A DNA stretch of 64,000 nucleotides from Streptomyces adelaidensis (GCF_016598475.1 NZ_JAEMUX010000003.1:147108-211107); one strand, 5' to 3'; counted from the stretch's first letter, positions 46,641 to 54,765 are shown. A program made the numbers and translations. Notes: generated from the sequence alone by a model not told the origin.

Positions 46641-47588
46641 GTGGACATGGCGATTCAGGCGGAGGGGCTGCGCAAGGGGTACGGGCGGACCCAGGCGCTG
46701 CGTGGGGTCGACCTCGCGGTGCCGGCCGGTACGGTGCTCGGTCTGCTCGGGCCGAACGGCGCCGGCAAGACGACCACGGTACGCACGCTGGCGACGCTGC
46801 TGGTCCCGGACGGCGGCCGCGCCGAGGTCGCCGGGTACGACGTGGTGAGCCGGCCCCGCGAGGTACGCCGGCGGATCGGCCTGGCCGGCCAGTACGCGGC
46901 GGTGGACGAACTCCTCACCGGCCGCGAGAACCTGGTGCTGATCGGCACGCTGCTGCACCTGGGCAGGCGGGCCGCGCGGGCGCGGGCGGCGGAGCTGCTC
47001 GACCGGTTCGACCTGACGGGCGCGGGTGACCGGCCGGCCCGTACCTACTCGGGCGGCATGCGGCGGCGCCTGGACCTGGCCGCGTGCCTGGTCGCGCGGC
47101 CGTCGGTGCTCTTCCTCGACGAGCCCACCACCGGTCTGGACCCGGCGAGCCGGATGGCCCTGTGGTCGGCGGTGCGGGAACTCGTCACCGACGGCGTCAC
47201 CGTCCTGCTGACGACGCAGTACCTGGAGGAGGCCGACTACCTCGCCGACCGGATCGTGGTCGTGGACGCGGGCCGGGTGATCGCCGACGGTACGCCGAAC
47301 GAGCTGAAGCGCAAGGTCGGCGAGGAGCGGCTGGAAATCGTTGTCACGCACCCGGACGGGGTGCCCGCCGCGGTGTCGGCGCTGCGCCGGTCCACCGCCG
47401 CCGAGCCGGTGGTGGACCGCGAGAAGGGGGTCGTCTCCATCGCCGTCGGCGACGGCATGGACAGCATGCACGACATCGCCACGGCGGCTGCCGCGCTGCA
47501 CCGGGAGAACGTGGAGGTCGCCGACTTCGCACTGCGGCGGCCGACTCTCGACGATGTCTTCGTCTCCCTCACCGGCCGCTCTGCCTAA
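46641..47588 (+). CDS. DrrA-like ABC transporter ATP-binding protein
   Basis: A 315-residue ATPase with Walker A GPNGAGKTTT, signature YSGGMRRRLDLA, Walker B VLFLDEPTTGLDP, and the daunorubicin-resistance-type C-terminal extension ending RPTLDDVFVSLTGR. GAGGGA lies 10 bases before GTG 46641. It has no adjacent permease; the orphan DrrB-like permease at 10616-11443 is the natural partner. Both genes are downstream of SARP-type promoters, so they could be produced together despite the distance. Confidence 0.93.
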   Translation: MDMAIQAEGLRKGYGRTQALRGVDLAVPAGTVLGLLGPNGAGKTTTVRTLATLLVPDGGRAEVAGYDVVSRPREVRRRIGLAGQYAAVDELLTGRENLVLIGTLLHLGRRAARARAAELLDRFDLTGAGDRPARTYSGGMRRRLDLAACLVARPSVLFLDEPTTGLDPASRMALWSAVRELVTDGVTVLLTTQYLEEADYLADRIVVVDAGRVIADGTPNELKRKVGEERLEIVVTHPDGVPAAVSALRRSTAAEPVVDREKGVVSIAVGDGMDSMHDIATAAAALHRENVEVADFALRRPTLDDVFVSLTGRSA

Positions 47589-47662
47589 ACGTTTCTCCGC
47601 GTCTTCTCCCACCTTCTTTCTTTCTCTTCCCGCGCCTGGCCGCGGGACTACGGGGGCCCACC

Positions 47663-48619
47663 ATGCAGAGAATCCACTTCGACGCCGCCGACTTCGCCAG
47701 AACCCGGCTGCGGCCCACCGTGGGGCCGCTCGTGGAGACGGCCTTCGCGGCCGGCCTCCTCAGCCGCAGCGTCGGGGCGCCCTACGCCCGGTGGCGCAGC
47801 CAGGTCTCCAAACGGCTGCCCCGATGGTCGTCGCCGTCCGCGCACGGCGGTGGCGTCCTCGACCCGGAGCTGCTCATCGCGCACGCCGAGCGGTACGCCG
47901 AGTGGTACGGCGAGGACACCGCCACGGCAGGCCGGCCCGCCGAACTGCCGGAGGTGTGGCAGGCGGCGGTGGCCCCGTACTGGGACCAGGTACGCGCCTA
48001 TCTGGAGGCCGAGTGCGAGGCGCGCGGCAGGATCGTGATGGCCGGAGGAGTGGAGCAACTGCTGGCCACGCTGCACCCCCGGATGACCTGGCGCTCCCCC
48101 GTCCTGGAGATCCCGGGCGGGCCCGACGAGGACATCCACCTCGACGGGCGGGGCCTGGTCCTCACGCCGTCGGTGTTCCTCAACCACCGGCCGGGCCGGC
48201 TGATGTCGGCCACGGCGGAGAACGAGCAGGCGGTGCTGGCGTTCGCCGCGCCGCCCGACCTGGCGCGCGCCGCCGCGCTGTGGGAGGAGCCGGACGGCCG
48301 GCCGCAGTCGCTCGGCGCCCTGGTGGGCCAGACCCGGGCGGCCGCGCTGCGCGTGCTGCGGGCCACCTGCACCACCAGCCAACTCGCCGACCATCTGGGC
48401 ATCTCCGCGGCGGGCGCGAGCCAGCACACCACGGTGCTGCGCGAAACCGGCCTGATCACCACCCGCCGCATCCGCAACACCGTGCTGCACACGGTGACCC
48501 CGCTGGGCGTCGCCCTGCTGGACGGCCGGGTCGTCCGGACGCTCCCGCCCCAGAACCTCGTTCGCCAGCGGGGGCGATCGCCCCTGGAGACCGTCCCCCG
48601 GCAGCGACGCGCCTCGTAA
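47663..48619 (+). CDS. ArsR-like HTH regulator with N-terminal DUF5937-type domain
   Basis: A 318-residue protein. The N-terminal 230 residues (MQRIHFDAADFARTRLRPTVGPLVE and onward) match the domain commonly seen on actinobacterial ArsR-like regulators. The C-terminal winged helix is RAAALRVLRATCTTSQLADHLGISAAGASQHTTVLRETGLI. It lies 74 bases after the ABC ATPase and is probably co-transcribed. Role in the cluster is unclear; it may control the transporter. Confidence 0.8.
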   Translation: MQRIHFDAADFARTRLRPTVGPLVETAFAAGLLSRSVGAPYARWRSQVSKRLPRWSSPSAHGGGVLDPELLIAHAERYAEWYGEDTATAGRPAELPEVWQAAVAPYWDQVRAYLEAECEARGRIVMAGGVEQLLATLHPRMTWRSPVLEIPGGPDEDIHLDGRGLVLTPSVFLNHRPGRLMSATAENEQAVLAFAAPPDLARAAALWEEPDGRPQSLGALVGQTRAAALRVLRATCTTSQLADHLGISAAGASQHTTVLRETGLITTRRIRNTVLHTVTPLGVALLDGRVVRTLPPQNLVRQRGRSPLETVPRQRRAS

Positions 48620-48676
48620 CCGCGCACACCGCACAGGCAGGAGCCCCGCGCCCCCGCGCACAGGTCGAAGATCAAG

Positions 48677-48910
48677 CTAGTCGACGCTGCGGAGCAGCGC
48701 TTCGACGGCCTTGACGCGGTCGCCGAGTTCGGCGAGCTGGGACCGCAGGGACTCCTGCTGGGCGACCGCTTCCTCGGCGAGCTTGCGGTACGAGGCCATG
48801 GCCACGGCGTCGGCACGGTGGCGCTGCAGTCTGAAGTACGCGACCACGCTCGCTGTGATGCCGCCGACGATGATCAGAACGACGGCGATGGCGATGACGG
48901 CCCCGGTCAT
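48677..48910 (-). CDS. Small single-pass membrane protein with coiled coil, copy 2
   Basis: A 77-residue paralogue of the protein at 38500-38733, with the same length, the same MTGAVI start, a hydrophobic helix (IAIAVVLIIVGGITASVVA), the shared FRLQRHRADAVAMASYR and a coiled-coil-like tail ending ALLRSVD. It overlaps the upstream wHTH gene by 4 bases, just as copy 1 does. It ends the leftward operon; no ABC genes follow here. Confidence 0.8.
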   Translation of the reverse strand: MTGAVIAIAVVLIIVGGITASVVAYFRLQRHRADAVAMASYRKLAEEAVAQQESLRSQLAELGDRVKAVEALLRSVD

Positions 48911-49293
48911 GTGCGTTTCCCCTTCACGTCTTTCAGGTCCTTCTGGTCTTGCGGGCCCTCCGCGTCCGCCCGCTCCGGCGCGGCACCGGCGTCCACCGCC
49001 CGGGCGTCGGCCCGTACGGCCGCGAGGATCGTATCGACATTCAAGTGCAGGTCGAACGCGCCCAGTTCGAAGTATTTCAGCGCCTTGCCGTCGTCGGACA
49101 GCTCCAGGTTGCCCACGACCAGGCCGGCTTTCTCCAGCCGTTCCAGGTGCATGTACAGCAGGGGGCGGGACATCCCGAGGCGGCGGGCCAGTTCGCTGAC
49201 GTACATCCGGCCTTCGGAGAGCTCCGCGATGACGCGGAGGCGCTGTGCGTGACCCACGGCAGCGAGAACAGCCAGAAGCTCCTCGCTGGTCAT
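48907..49293 (-). CDS. Winged-helix transcriptional regulator, copy 2
   Basis: A 128-residue paralogue of the regulator at 38174-38503. The first 24 residues and the recognition region MYVSELARRLGMSRPLLYMH are identical. The C-terminal tail is longer and highly charged (PQDQKDLKDVKGKRT). The matching DNA-recognition helices imply that the two copies bind similar sites and could cross-regulate. An imperfect palindrome with the shared AAGTCTCG core lies 20 bases upstream. Confidence 0.85.
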   Translation of the reverse strand: MTSEELLAVLAAVGHAQRLRVIAELSEGRMYVSELARRLGMSRPLLYMHLERLEKAGLVVGNLELSDDGKALKYFELGAFDLHLNVDTILAAVRADARAVDAGAAPERADAEGPQDQKDLKDVKGKRT

Positions 49294-49312
49294 GGCCCAC
49301 CTCTGACATCCC

Positions 49313-49338
49313 GGGAAACTTTAGGACGAGACTTTCCC
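49313..49338 (-). promoter_or_regulatory. Imperfect palindrome before wHTH copy 2, core shared with 38127
   Basis: GGGAAA and TTTCCC arms enclose a centre that reads AAGTCTCGTCC on the coding strand, overlapping the stop codon of the phosphopantetheinyl transferase gene. The operator of copy 1 has AAGTCTCGAC. Shared core plus paralogous regulators suggests a common binding site. Confidence 0.5.
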
Positions 49339-50034
49339 ACGACCTGCGCCGATGTCAAACGATGGCAGGGCCACCGCGGCGGCGGCCACGCCATGGCCGA
49401 CGACCCACCGGCCGGTCAGCCGCCCGTCGAGGAACGAAGGTTCGTTCGCCCCCTCCCGGGCGGCCGCCCCGACCCCCACCACCCGTGCCCGGAACACATC
49501 GGTACGGGGCTCGAAGTCGACCTCCACGTCGTGGAAGCCCAACCACACGCGGGTGAGCGGGAACCACGCCTTGTACACGGCTTCCTTCGCGCAGAACAGC
49601 AACCGGTCCCAGCACACCGCCGCGCCCGCGCGTTCGAGCGCCGCCAGCCCGGCGCGTTCGCCGGGACGTGCGACGCTCGCCAGTACCCCCTCCCGCAGCG
49701 GCCGGTGCGGTTCGGCATCCACCCCGATGGCCCGCGCTGCGGTGCGCGGGGCCACGGCGGCGGCGCGGTAGCCGCCACGGCAGTGCGTCATGCTGCCGAC
49801 CGCCCCGTCCGGCCACCGCGGGGCGCCGTCGGCGTCGGGCAGGAGCGGTACCGGCGGCCGGCCCAGTTCGGCGAGGGCTAGGCGGGCGCAGTGCCGTACG
49901 GTCGTGAACTCGCGCCGGCGTCCTTCCGCGGCGCCTGCCACGACGGCCCGTTCCTCGGGGAGGAGCCGGGCGCCCGGCGGGTCGGAGAAGGCCTCGACGG
50001 CGGCGACGTACGGCGGCAGGATCCGCTCGATCAC
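49321..50034 (-). CDS. Sfp/EntD-type 4'-phosphopantetheinyl transferase
   Basis: A 237-residue enzyme that converts apo carrier proteins to holo form with coenzyme A. Signature motifs are AIGVDAEPHRPL (magnesium ligands) and LLFCAKEAVYKAW; SMTHCRGGYRAAAVA is the EntD-like substrate region. GTG start, 7 bases after the acyl-AMP ligase stop. It is the obvious activator for the NRPS carriers and the free ACP. Confidence 0.92.
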   Translation of the reverse strand: MIERILPPYVAAVEAFSDPPGARLLPEERAVVAGAAEGRRREFTTVRHCARLALAELGRPPVPLLPDADGAPRWPDGAVGSMTHCRGGYRAAAVAPRTAARAIGVDAEPHRPLREGVLASVARPGERAGLAALERAGAAVCWDRLLFCAKEAVYKAWFPLTRVWLGFHDVEVDFEPRTDVFRARVVGVGAAAREGANEPSFLDGRLTGRWVVGHGVAAAAVALPSFDIGAGRGKVSS

Positions 50035-50041
50035 GCCGGGG

Positions 50042-51358
50042 TCAGCCCGTCACGAACAGCTCGCCGCCGTCGAAGAAACCCAGGTCTCCGGTACGGCTGC
50101 CGGCGCCCCCCTGCGCGTCCACCCAGATCTCGCCGACGACCCGCTCCGGGACCGCCCGGCGCGACGCGGGGTCGACGACCCGCACACCGATGCCCGGCAA
50201 CGGCGTTCCACGGCCGACCAGTTCGACCCCGCCGCCTCCGGCCCGGGATACGGGCACCGCCTCCCCCCGGGCGAGGGCCGCGCGGTCGTAGTGCCCGGCC
50301 ACTGTCGGGTGGAGCGGCCGGGCCAGGGTGACGCCGAGCGTTCCGCCGCCGGTGCTGTAGCCCGCGGCGAACATCTCCTCGCGGAAGAAACCGGGCCGGA
50401 ACGCGTCGGCGAACCGGCGCAGCGTCCGGGCCCTGACCGGCCGCCCGCCCCCGCCACCGCCCCCGACGGCGGCCACCCGCCACGTCGACAGGTCGATGCG
50501 CATCCGCTCAGCCGCCGGGACGCGCCTGACGCACAGCTCGTAGGCGATGTCCGGCGCCGCGGCGAAGACGTCCTCCTCCGCCTCGACGGCGCGCAGCCAC
50601 ACGCGCGGGTCCCGCACGAACGCGGCGGGCTCCAGGGTCACGGCAGCCGCCCCCGACACGAGCGGAAGGACCAGCGCCGTGGCCAGTCCCGTGCCGTGCC
50701 AGAGGGGCAGCCAGCTCACGACGGTCGTACCGGGGTCGATGTCGCACCGGTCGCGCACCGCCGCCTGGCCGGCCACCAGCGCGCCGTGGCCGACGGCGAC
50801 ACCGCTCGGCCGCCGCCCGTCGGGCCGCGCGGCGTACGGAAGCAGCGCCGGGGCCAGGGGGTCCAGGGCCATGGGGCCGCCGCGCCAGTGGCGGGACGCG
50901 CGCACCCGCCCCCGTACGGCGACCCGGGGCACGCCCGGCATGGGCCCTGGAGCGGCGGCGTCCGGCACCAGCACCGCGCCGGGGCGGCAGTCCCGGGCGA
51001 TGGCGGCGGCGACCGGTCCGGTCGCGTCCGCCACCGGTACGGCGACCATCCCGGCGTACAGGCAGCCGAAGAACGCGACGTGGAAGTCCAGGCCCGGCAT
51101 CGGCGGGACGATCACCCGGTCGCCGGGCCGCCCGGTCTCGTGCAGCGCGGCCGCGACCGCGCGGGCGCGCGCGTCGAGCTCGGCCGGGGTGAGGCACGCG
51201 ATCCGCTCGCCCGCCGCTCCCAGGGCGGTGAACAGGGGCCGGTCGGCACCCGGGCCCGTGGCGCGGTCGCGCAGCAGGCCCACGACCGTCCGGGCCGGTG
51301 GCGGGGCGGCCGCCCGGAGGTCCTCGACAACGTTCCCGTTCGGCGGTGCGCTGCTCAT
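50042..51358 (-). CDS. Truncated, decayed FadD/FAAL-like acyl-AMP ligase
   Basis: A 438-residue protein resembling fatty-acyl-AMP ligases (WLPLWHGTGLATALVLPL, VAGHYDRAALARGEAVPVSR, GEIWVDAQG). Two things are odd. The nucleotide-binding core reads LPYAARPDGRRPSGVAV instead of YTSGST-x-PKGV, and the protein stops soon after SRTGDLGFF, so the mobile C-terminal subdomain with the catalytic lysine is missing. Catalysis is doubtful; it may have lost activity or kept a binding role. It heads the operon with the phosphopantetheinyl transferase, behind a SARP-type promoter. Confidence 0.75.
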   Translation of the reverse strand: MSSAPPNGNVVEDLRAAAPPPARTVVGLLRDRATGPGADRPLFTALGAAGERIACLTPAELDARARAVAAALHETGRPGDRVIVPPMPGLDFHVAFFGCLYAGMVAVPVADATGPVAAAIARDCRPGAVLVPDAAAPGPMPGVPRVAVRGRVRASRHWRGGPMALDPLAPALLPYAARPDGRRPSGVAVGHGALVAGQAAVRDRCDIDPGTTVVSWLPLWHGTGLATALVLPLVSGAAAVTLEPAAFVRDPRVWLRAVEAEEDVFAAAPDIAYELCVRRVPAAERMRIDLSTWRVAAVGGGGGGGRPVRARTLRRFADAFRPGFFREEMFAAGYSTGGGTLGVTLARPLHPTVAGHYDRAALARGEAVPVSRAGGGGVELVGRGTPLPGIGVRVVDPASRRAVPERVVGEIWVDAQGGAGSRTGDLGFFDGGELFVTG

Positions 51359-51396
51359 CGGTTCGTCCTCCCTGTCCGGCCACTCGTCCCACCGTC

Positions 51397-51430
51397 ATGC
51401 TGCCGGGCCGTGCTGACGTGTCACTGACAG
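51397..51430 (-). promoter_or_regulatory. SARP-type promoter of the acyl-AMP ligase operon
   Basis: Coding strand reads CTGTCAGTGACACGTCAG (51413-51430), two GTCAG units of 11-bp period, followed after 10 bases by CAGCAT (51397-51402). The leader would be about 32 bases. It is the rightmost of the six sites and therefore marks the likely right border of the cluster regulon. Confidence 0.72.
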
Positions 51431-51503
51431 TGATCCGAACCGATGTCCGCCGAGGCCGGAAGCCGGGCCGGCACGTTCAACTCCCAGGAAAGGGCGCCGC
51501 CCG

Positions 51504-52661
51504 CTACCTGCCCGGGTGAAGGCCCGGCCACCCCGGGGTCGGGTCGCCCTTGACCTCGCCGAAGTACAGGGCGAAGGTCTGCTTCAGCTGCTCGACCCGG
51601 GCACGGTCCTCCATGAACCGGGGGAAGCCGTCCAGGTTGGCGTCCGGGTACTCCCAGATCGGCTTCAGACCGGTGGGCGGGGCGATGTCCGTGCGTACCG
51701 ACCAGCCGCTGGAGGTCTGGCGCTCGGTGGACAGCTGCCAGTTCACGTAGAGCTTGGCCGCTGTGGGACGGGCGGCCTGCCTGAGGATCGCGAGCCGCTG
51801 TCCCCACGCCATGAACGGGTGCCCGTCGGGCATCACCCAACGCGTCGGGCCGGTGCTGAGCGGACTGCCGCCCGTCCCGACGCCGATGATCTTCTGCTTG
51901 GCGCCGACCGCGGAGCCGGGCGAGAAGGAGCCGCGGGCGAACTGCGGCTGCTGGGCGGCGAAGTCGGCCACCCAGTCCCAGCCGTAGGTCTCCGCGTACA
52001 GGGCGTACAGGTAGAGCACCGCGTCGTCGTCGTGGGGGTAGGACGAGGCGATGGCGCCCTTACACCGCGGGTCGACCAGATCCAGCGGTGTCCGCGGTGC
52101 GTCGGCCCCGGCCGCCGCCACGTCGTACAGACAGTTGAAGCCGATGACCATCCCGGCCGCCCAGGCACCGTCCGGGTCCCTGAACTGCTTGTGGAGCTTG
52201 CTGAAGGCGGCGGGCCTGTAGTGCAGCAGCCGCCCCTCGCGCTTCCACCGGGTGAAGTCGTGCAGCGTCTGCAACTGCACGAGGTCGGGGACCAGGGTGC
52301 CGGTCGCGAACTGGTTGTCCACGCGGACGTCGTGGTACTTGCTGTAGTCGACGACGAGCGTGAGGTCGATCTCCGGGAAGCGCCGGCGGAAGGCCTCTCG
52401 CGCGCTCGCGCCGCTTCCCGAGTCGGCGAGGTCGCCGCCCGCGTAGATCACGAGCTTGCCGCCCTCCGCGACGGCGTCCTGATACAACTCGTCGAGCGAG
52501 CGGGTCTCCTCACCACGGCCCGCGGTGGTTCCGGACGAGGCCGACCTGCCGGCCGGTGCGGCGGCCGCCGATGTGACGGACGTCGACGCCACTGACGCCG
52601 CGCCCATCACGGCTCCCGCGCCCGCCGTGAGTACCCGCCGCCTGCTTAAGTCGCTGAACAT
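51504..52661 (-). CDS. Extracellular solute-binding protein with Tat-type signal
   Basis: A 385-residue periplasmic-binding-type protein. The N-terminus LSRRRVLTAGAGAVMGAASVA is a twin-arginine signal, followed by an Ala/Ser-rich linker. LVIYAGGDLADSG, VPDLVQLQT and PTRWVMPDGHPFMAWG recall iron or polyamine ABC-binding proteins. No permease or ATPase adjoins it, so the ligand is unknown. Residue 5 is encoded by TTA (52647-52649). It lies beyond the last SARP-type promoter and is probably outside the cluster. Confidence 0.8.
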   Translation of the reverse strand: MFSDLSRRRVLTAGAGAVMGAASVASTSVTSAAAAPAGRSASSGTTAGRGEETRSLDELYQDAVAEGGKLVIYAGGDLADSGSGASAREAFRRRFPEIDLTLVVDYSKYHDVRVDNQFATGTLVPDLVQLQTLHDFTRWKREGRLLHYRPAAFSKLHKQFRDPDGAWAAGMVIGFNCLYDVAAAGADAPRTPLDLVDPRCKGAIASSYPHDDDAVLYLYALYAETYGWDWVADFAAQQPQFARGSFSPGSAVGAKQKIIGVGTGGSPLSTGPTRWVMPDGHPFMAWGQRLAILRQAARPTAAKLYVNWQLSTERQTSSGWSVRTDIAPPTGLKPIWEYPDANLDGFPRFMEDRARVEQLKQTFALYFGEVKGDPTPGWPGLHPGR

Positions 52662-52984
52662 GGGGGAAGTCCCTTCCTGCTCTTCGGCCGACCCCGTCGT
52701 GTGCGGTCGCGTACGGGGGCACCACCACGCTGGGCGCCTCGGTGGGTCGGCGCGCGTCGCCCCAAAGGTTCGGCCCCGTTCAATCGAACGGTTGAAGACT
52801 CGCTCGCGGCGTTGTCCACGGTGCCCGGGGCGGGCGCCGCTCCTACCGACAGCTTTCAGACAGCTGCTTTTGACGCCGTTGTGATCTCGGACAGGTCAAG
52901 ATGTGCACCTGTCTGAACGTTCAAGCACGGCCTCGCCGTATCCATGGGCGAAAGTGCAGAGCCATCTCGGAAGGAACCGTCAGC
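52662..52984. other. Divergent spacer with an imperfect palindrome
   Basis: This 323-base region separates the solute-binding protein gene from the Rieske lipoprotein gene. TTCAATCG-AA-CGGTTGAA (52779-52796) is an 18-base imperfect palindrome (7 of 8 arm positions) that could bind a TetR-type protein. GACAGC also repeats at an 11-base period (52848, 52859), but not as the GTCAG promoter motif. No gene is visible. Confidence 0.4.
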
Positions 52985-53500
52985 ATGACCAGCGAAACGA
53001 TCAAACCCTCTTCGATTCCGGGCCGCCGTACCGTCATGGCCGCGGCCGGCGTGGCGGGGCTCGCCGCAGCGCTGACCGCGTGCGGGTCGGAGGACGACTC
53101 GTCGAGCTCGTCCACGGTCGACTCCCAGGCCGACGGCAGCGCGAGCAGCGAGGCGAGCAGTGAGGCGAGCAGCGACGCGAGCAGTGAGGCGAGCGGCGGC
53201 GACAGCGCGGGCGGCACCGAGATCGCCAAGACCTCCGACATCCCCGAGGGCGGCGGCAAGATATTCGAGAGTGAGGGCGTCGTCGTCACCCAGCCGGAGG
53301 CGGGCACCTACAAGGCGTTCTCCTCCGTCTGCACCCACCAGGGGTGTGCGGTGAAGTCGATCTCCGACGGCGTGATCAACTGCCCCTGTCACAACAGCAA
53401 CTTCTCGATCGCCGACGGCAGCGTGCAGAGCGGTCCGGCGACGAAGGCGCTGCCCGCGAAGGACGTCAGCGTCAGCGGCGAGTCGATCATGCTGGCCTGA
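52985..53500 (+). CDS. Rieske [2Fe-2S] lipoprotein
   Basis: A 171-residue exported protein. The twin-arginine signal GRRTVMAAAGVAGLAAALTAC ends in a lipobox cysteine, then comes a repetitive Ser/Ala/Glu linker (SEASSEASSDASSEAS). The C-terminal Rieske fold has CTHQGC and CPCHNSNF, giving two Cys and two His ligands. It is a free-standing membrane-anchored Rieske protein of the kind common in actinobacteria, likely an electron carrier on the outer membrane face. No partner oxidase is adjacent. Confidence 0.9.
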   Translation: MTSETIKPSSIPGRRTVMAAAGVAGLAAALTACGSEDDSSSSSTVDSQADGSASSEASSEASSDASSEASGGDSAGGTEIAKTSDIPEGGGKIFESEGVVVTQPEAGTYKAFSSVCTHQGCAVKSISDGVINCPCHNSNFSIADGSVQSGPATKALPAKDVSVSGESIMLA

Positions 53501-53525
53501 TTCCGACCGGATTCCGGCCAGTTGC

Positions 53526-54191
53526 TCATGCCCGGCGATCGGGCCGTTCCAGACACGCCGACACCTCGTCCGTGGTCGCGACCGTGGCGACCAACGCGAG
53601 GGTGTGGCGGACCATCGCGGGGGTGTAGTCGGCGGGCACCCCCGCGATGGCGTCCCCGGGCACGACGACCGTGTAGCCGAGGTTCACCGCGTCGAACACC
53701 GCGTTCGGCACGGCCACATTGGCCGAGACACCGGTGACGATCAGCGTGCGGCACCCCAGATTGCGCAGCAGCGCGTCCACGTCTGTGCCCGCCAACGGGG
53801 ACAGCCCGTGCAGCCGCCGTACGATCAGGTCCTCCTCGGCCACCTCGATGGGCGGCGCGACGCGTACGGCCGTGGTGCCCGTCAACTGCCGTACGGGCAG
53901 CCGTTCGACCGCGCGGAACAGGCGGGCGTTGCGGTTGGCGCCCCGTCCGTCGGGCCGCCGCTCGGCGATGGCGTGCAGCACCTGCACCCCGCTGCCGTGG
54001 GCCACGGCGACCAGCCGGGCGATGTTGGCGAGCGCCCCGGACGAGCGGGCCTCGCGGGCGAGTTCGGGCAGCGCGCCGTCCGGTCCGACGACACCCTGCT
54101 GGCACTCGACGGTGAGCAGGACGGTGGTGGCGGGTTCGAGGAGCCCGCTCAGCTCCCGGTGCCTCTTCGAACCGATCGCGTACGACGCCAT
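53526..54191 (-). CDS. Isochorismatase-fold hydrolase lacking the catalytic cysteine
   Basis: A 221-residue protein of the cysteine-hydrolase fold. The usual acidic LxVVDMQ reads LLTVECQQGVVGP, and the nucleophile region GVxTxxCV reads VTGVSANVAVPNAVFDAVNLGY, so the cysteine is replaced. As in the non-hydrolytic members of the fold, it may be a binding protein or act differently. ATG 54191 begins MASYAIGSKRH. It is separated by 25 bases from the convergent Rieske gene. Confidence 0.75.
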   Translation of the reverse strand: MASYAIGSKRHRELSGLLEPATTVLLTVECQQGVVGPDGALPELAREARSSGALANIARLVAVAHGSGVQVLHAIAERRPDGRGANRNARLFRAVERLPVRQLTGTTAVRVAPPIEVAEEDLIVRRLHGLSPLAGTDVDALLRNLGCRTLIVTGVSANVAVPNAVFDAVNLGYTVVVPGDAIAGVPADYTPAMVRHTLALVATVATTDEVSACLERPDRRA

Positions 54192-54297
54192 GGCATCCCC
54201 TTGTCGCCGAGGGCGGGCGGGCGAGCGTAGCGCCCCTTGCACATGGACGGAAGACGTCCCATGCTCTTGTGACGCCACGCCTGCGGAGGGGATTTTC

Positions 54298-54765
54298 ATG
54301 ACCGTCACTCAGCGCCGGGGCCGGAAGATCATGATGGAGCCCGCCGAACTGGACGAGTTCCTGAGCACCCGGCGGACCTGTCGCGTCGCGACGGTCTTGG
54401 CCGACGGGGCCCCGCACATCAGCCCGCTCTGGTTCGTCTGGGACGGCACCTCGCTCTGGCTGTACTCGATCACCCGCAGCAAGCGCTGGGCCGCGCTGCG
54501 CCGCGACCCGCGCGTCGCCGTCGTGGTCGACGCGGGCGAGGAGTACGGCGAACTGCGCGGCGTCGAGCTGTCCGGCAGCGTCGAGTTCATCGGCGAGGCA
54601 CCGCGCACGGGCGAGCCGAACCCCGAACTCGCCCGGGTGGAGCGGCTGTTCGCCCGCAAGAACTTCGGCATCGACGAGCTGCCGCACGACGGCAGGCACG
54701 CCTGGCTGCGACTGACCCCGGAGGCGGTCGCCTCGTGGGACTTCCGCAAGATGGGGTCACCGTGA
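54298..54765 (+). CDS. Pyridoxamine 5'-phosphate oxidase-fold (F420/flavin) protein
   Basis: A 155-residue split-barrel protein: EFLSTRRTCRVATVLADGAPHISPLWFVWDG, SITRSKRWAALRRDPRVAVVVD and a C-terminal WDFRKM. This group includes F420- and FMN-binding reductases of broad range. A GGAGGGGA site precedes the ATG. It stands divergent from the isochorismatase-like gene and shows no link to the peptide cluster. Confidence 0.85.
   Translation: MTVTQRRGRKIMMEPAELDEFLSTRRTCRVATVLADGAPHISPLWFVWDGTSLWLYSITRSKRWAALRRDPRVAVVVDAGEEYGELRGVELSGSVEFIGEAPRTGEPNPELARVERLFARKNFGIDELPHDGRHAWLRLTPEAVASWDFRKMGSP

Noticed and set aside
52848..52864. GACAGC repeated at an 11-base period, as a possible seventh SARP site
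   Set aside because: The repeat is not GTCAG in either coding orientation and no -10 box lies at the 10-base distance seen at the other six sites.
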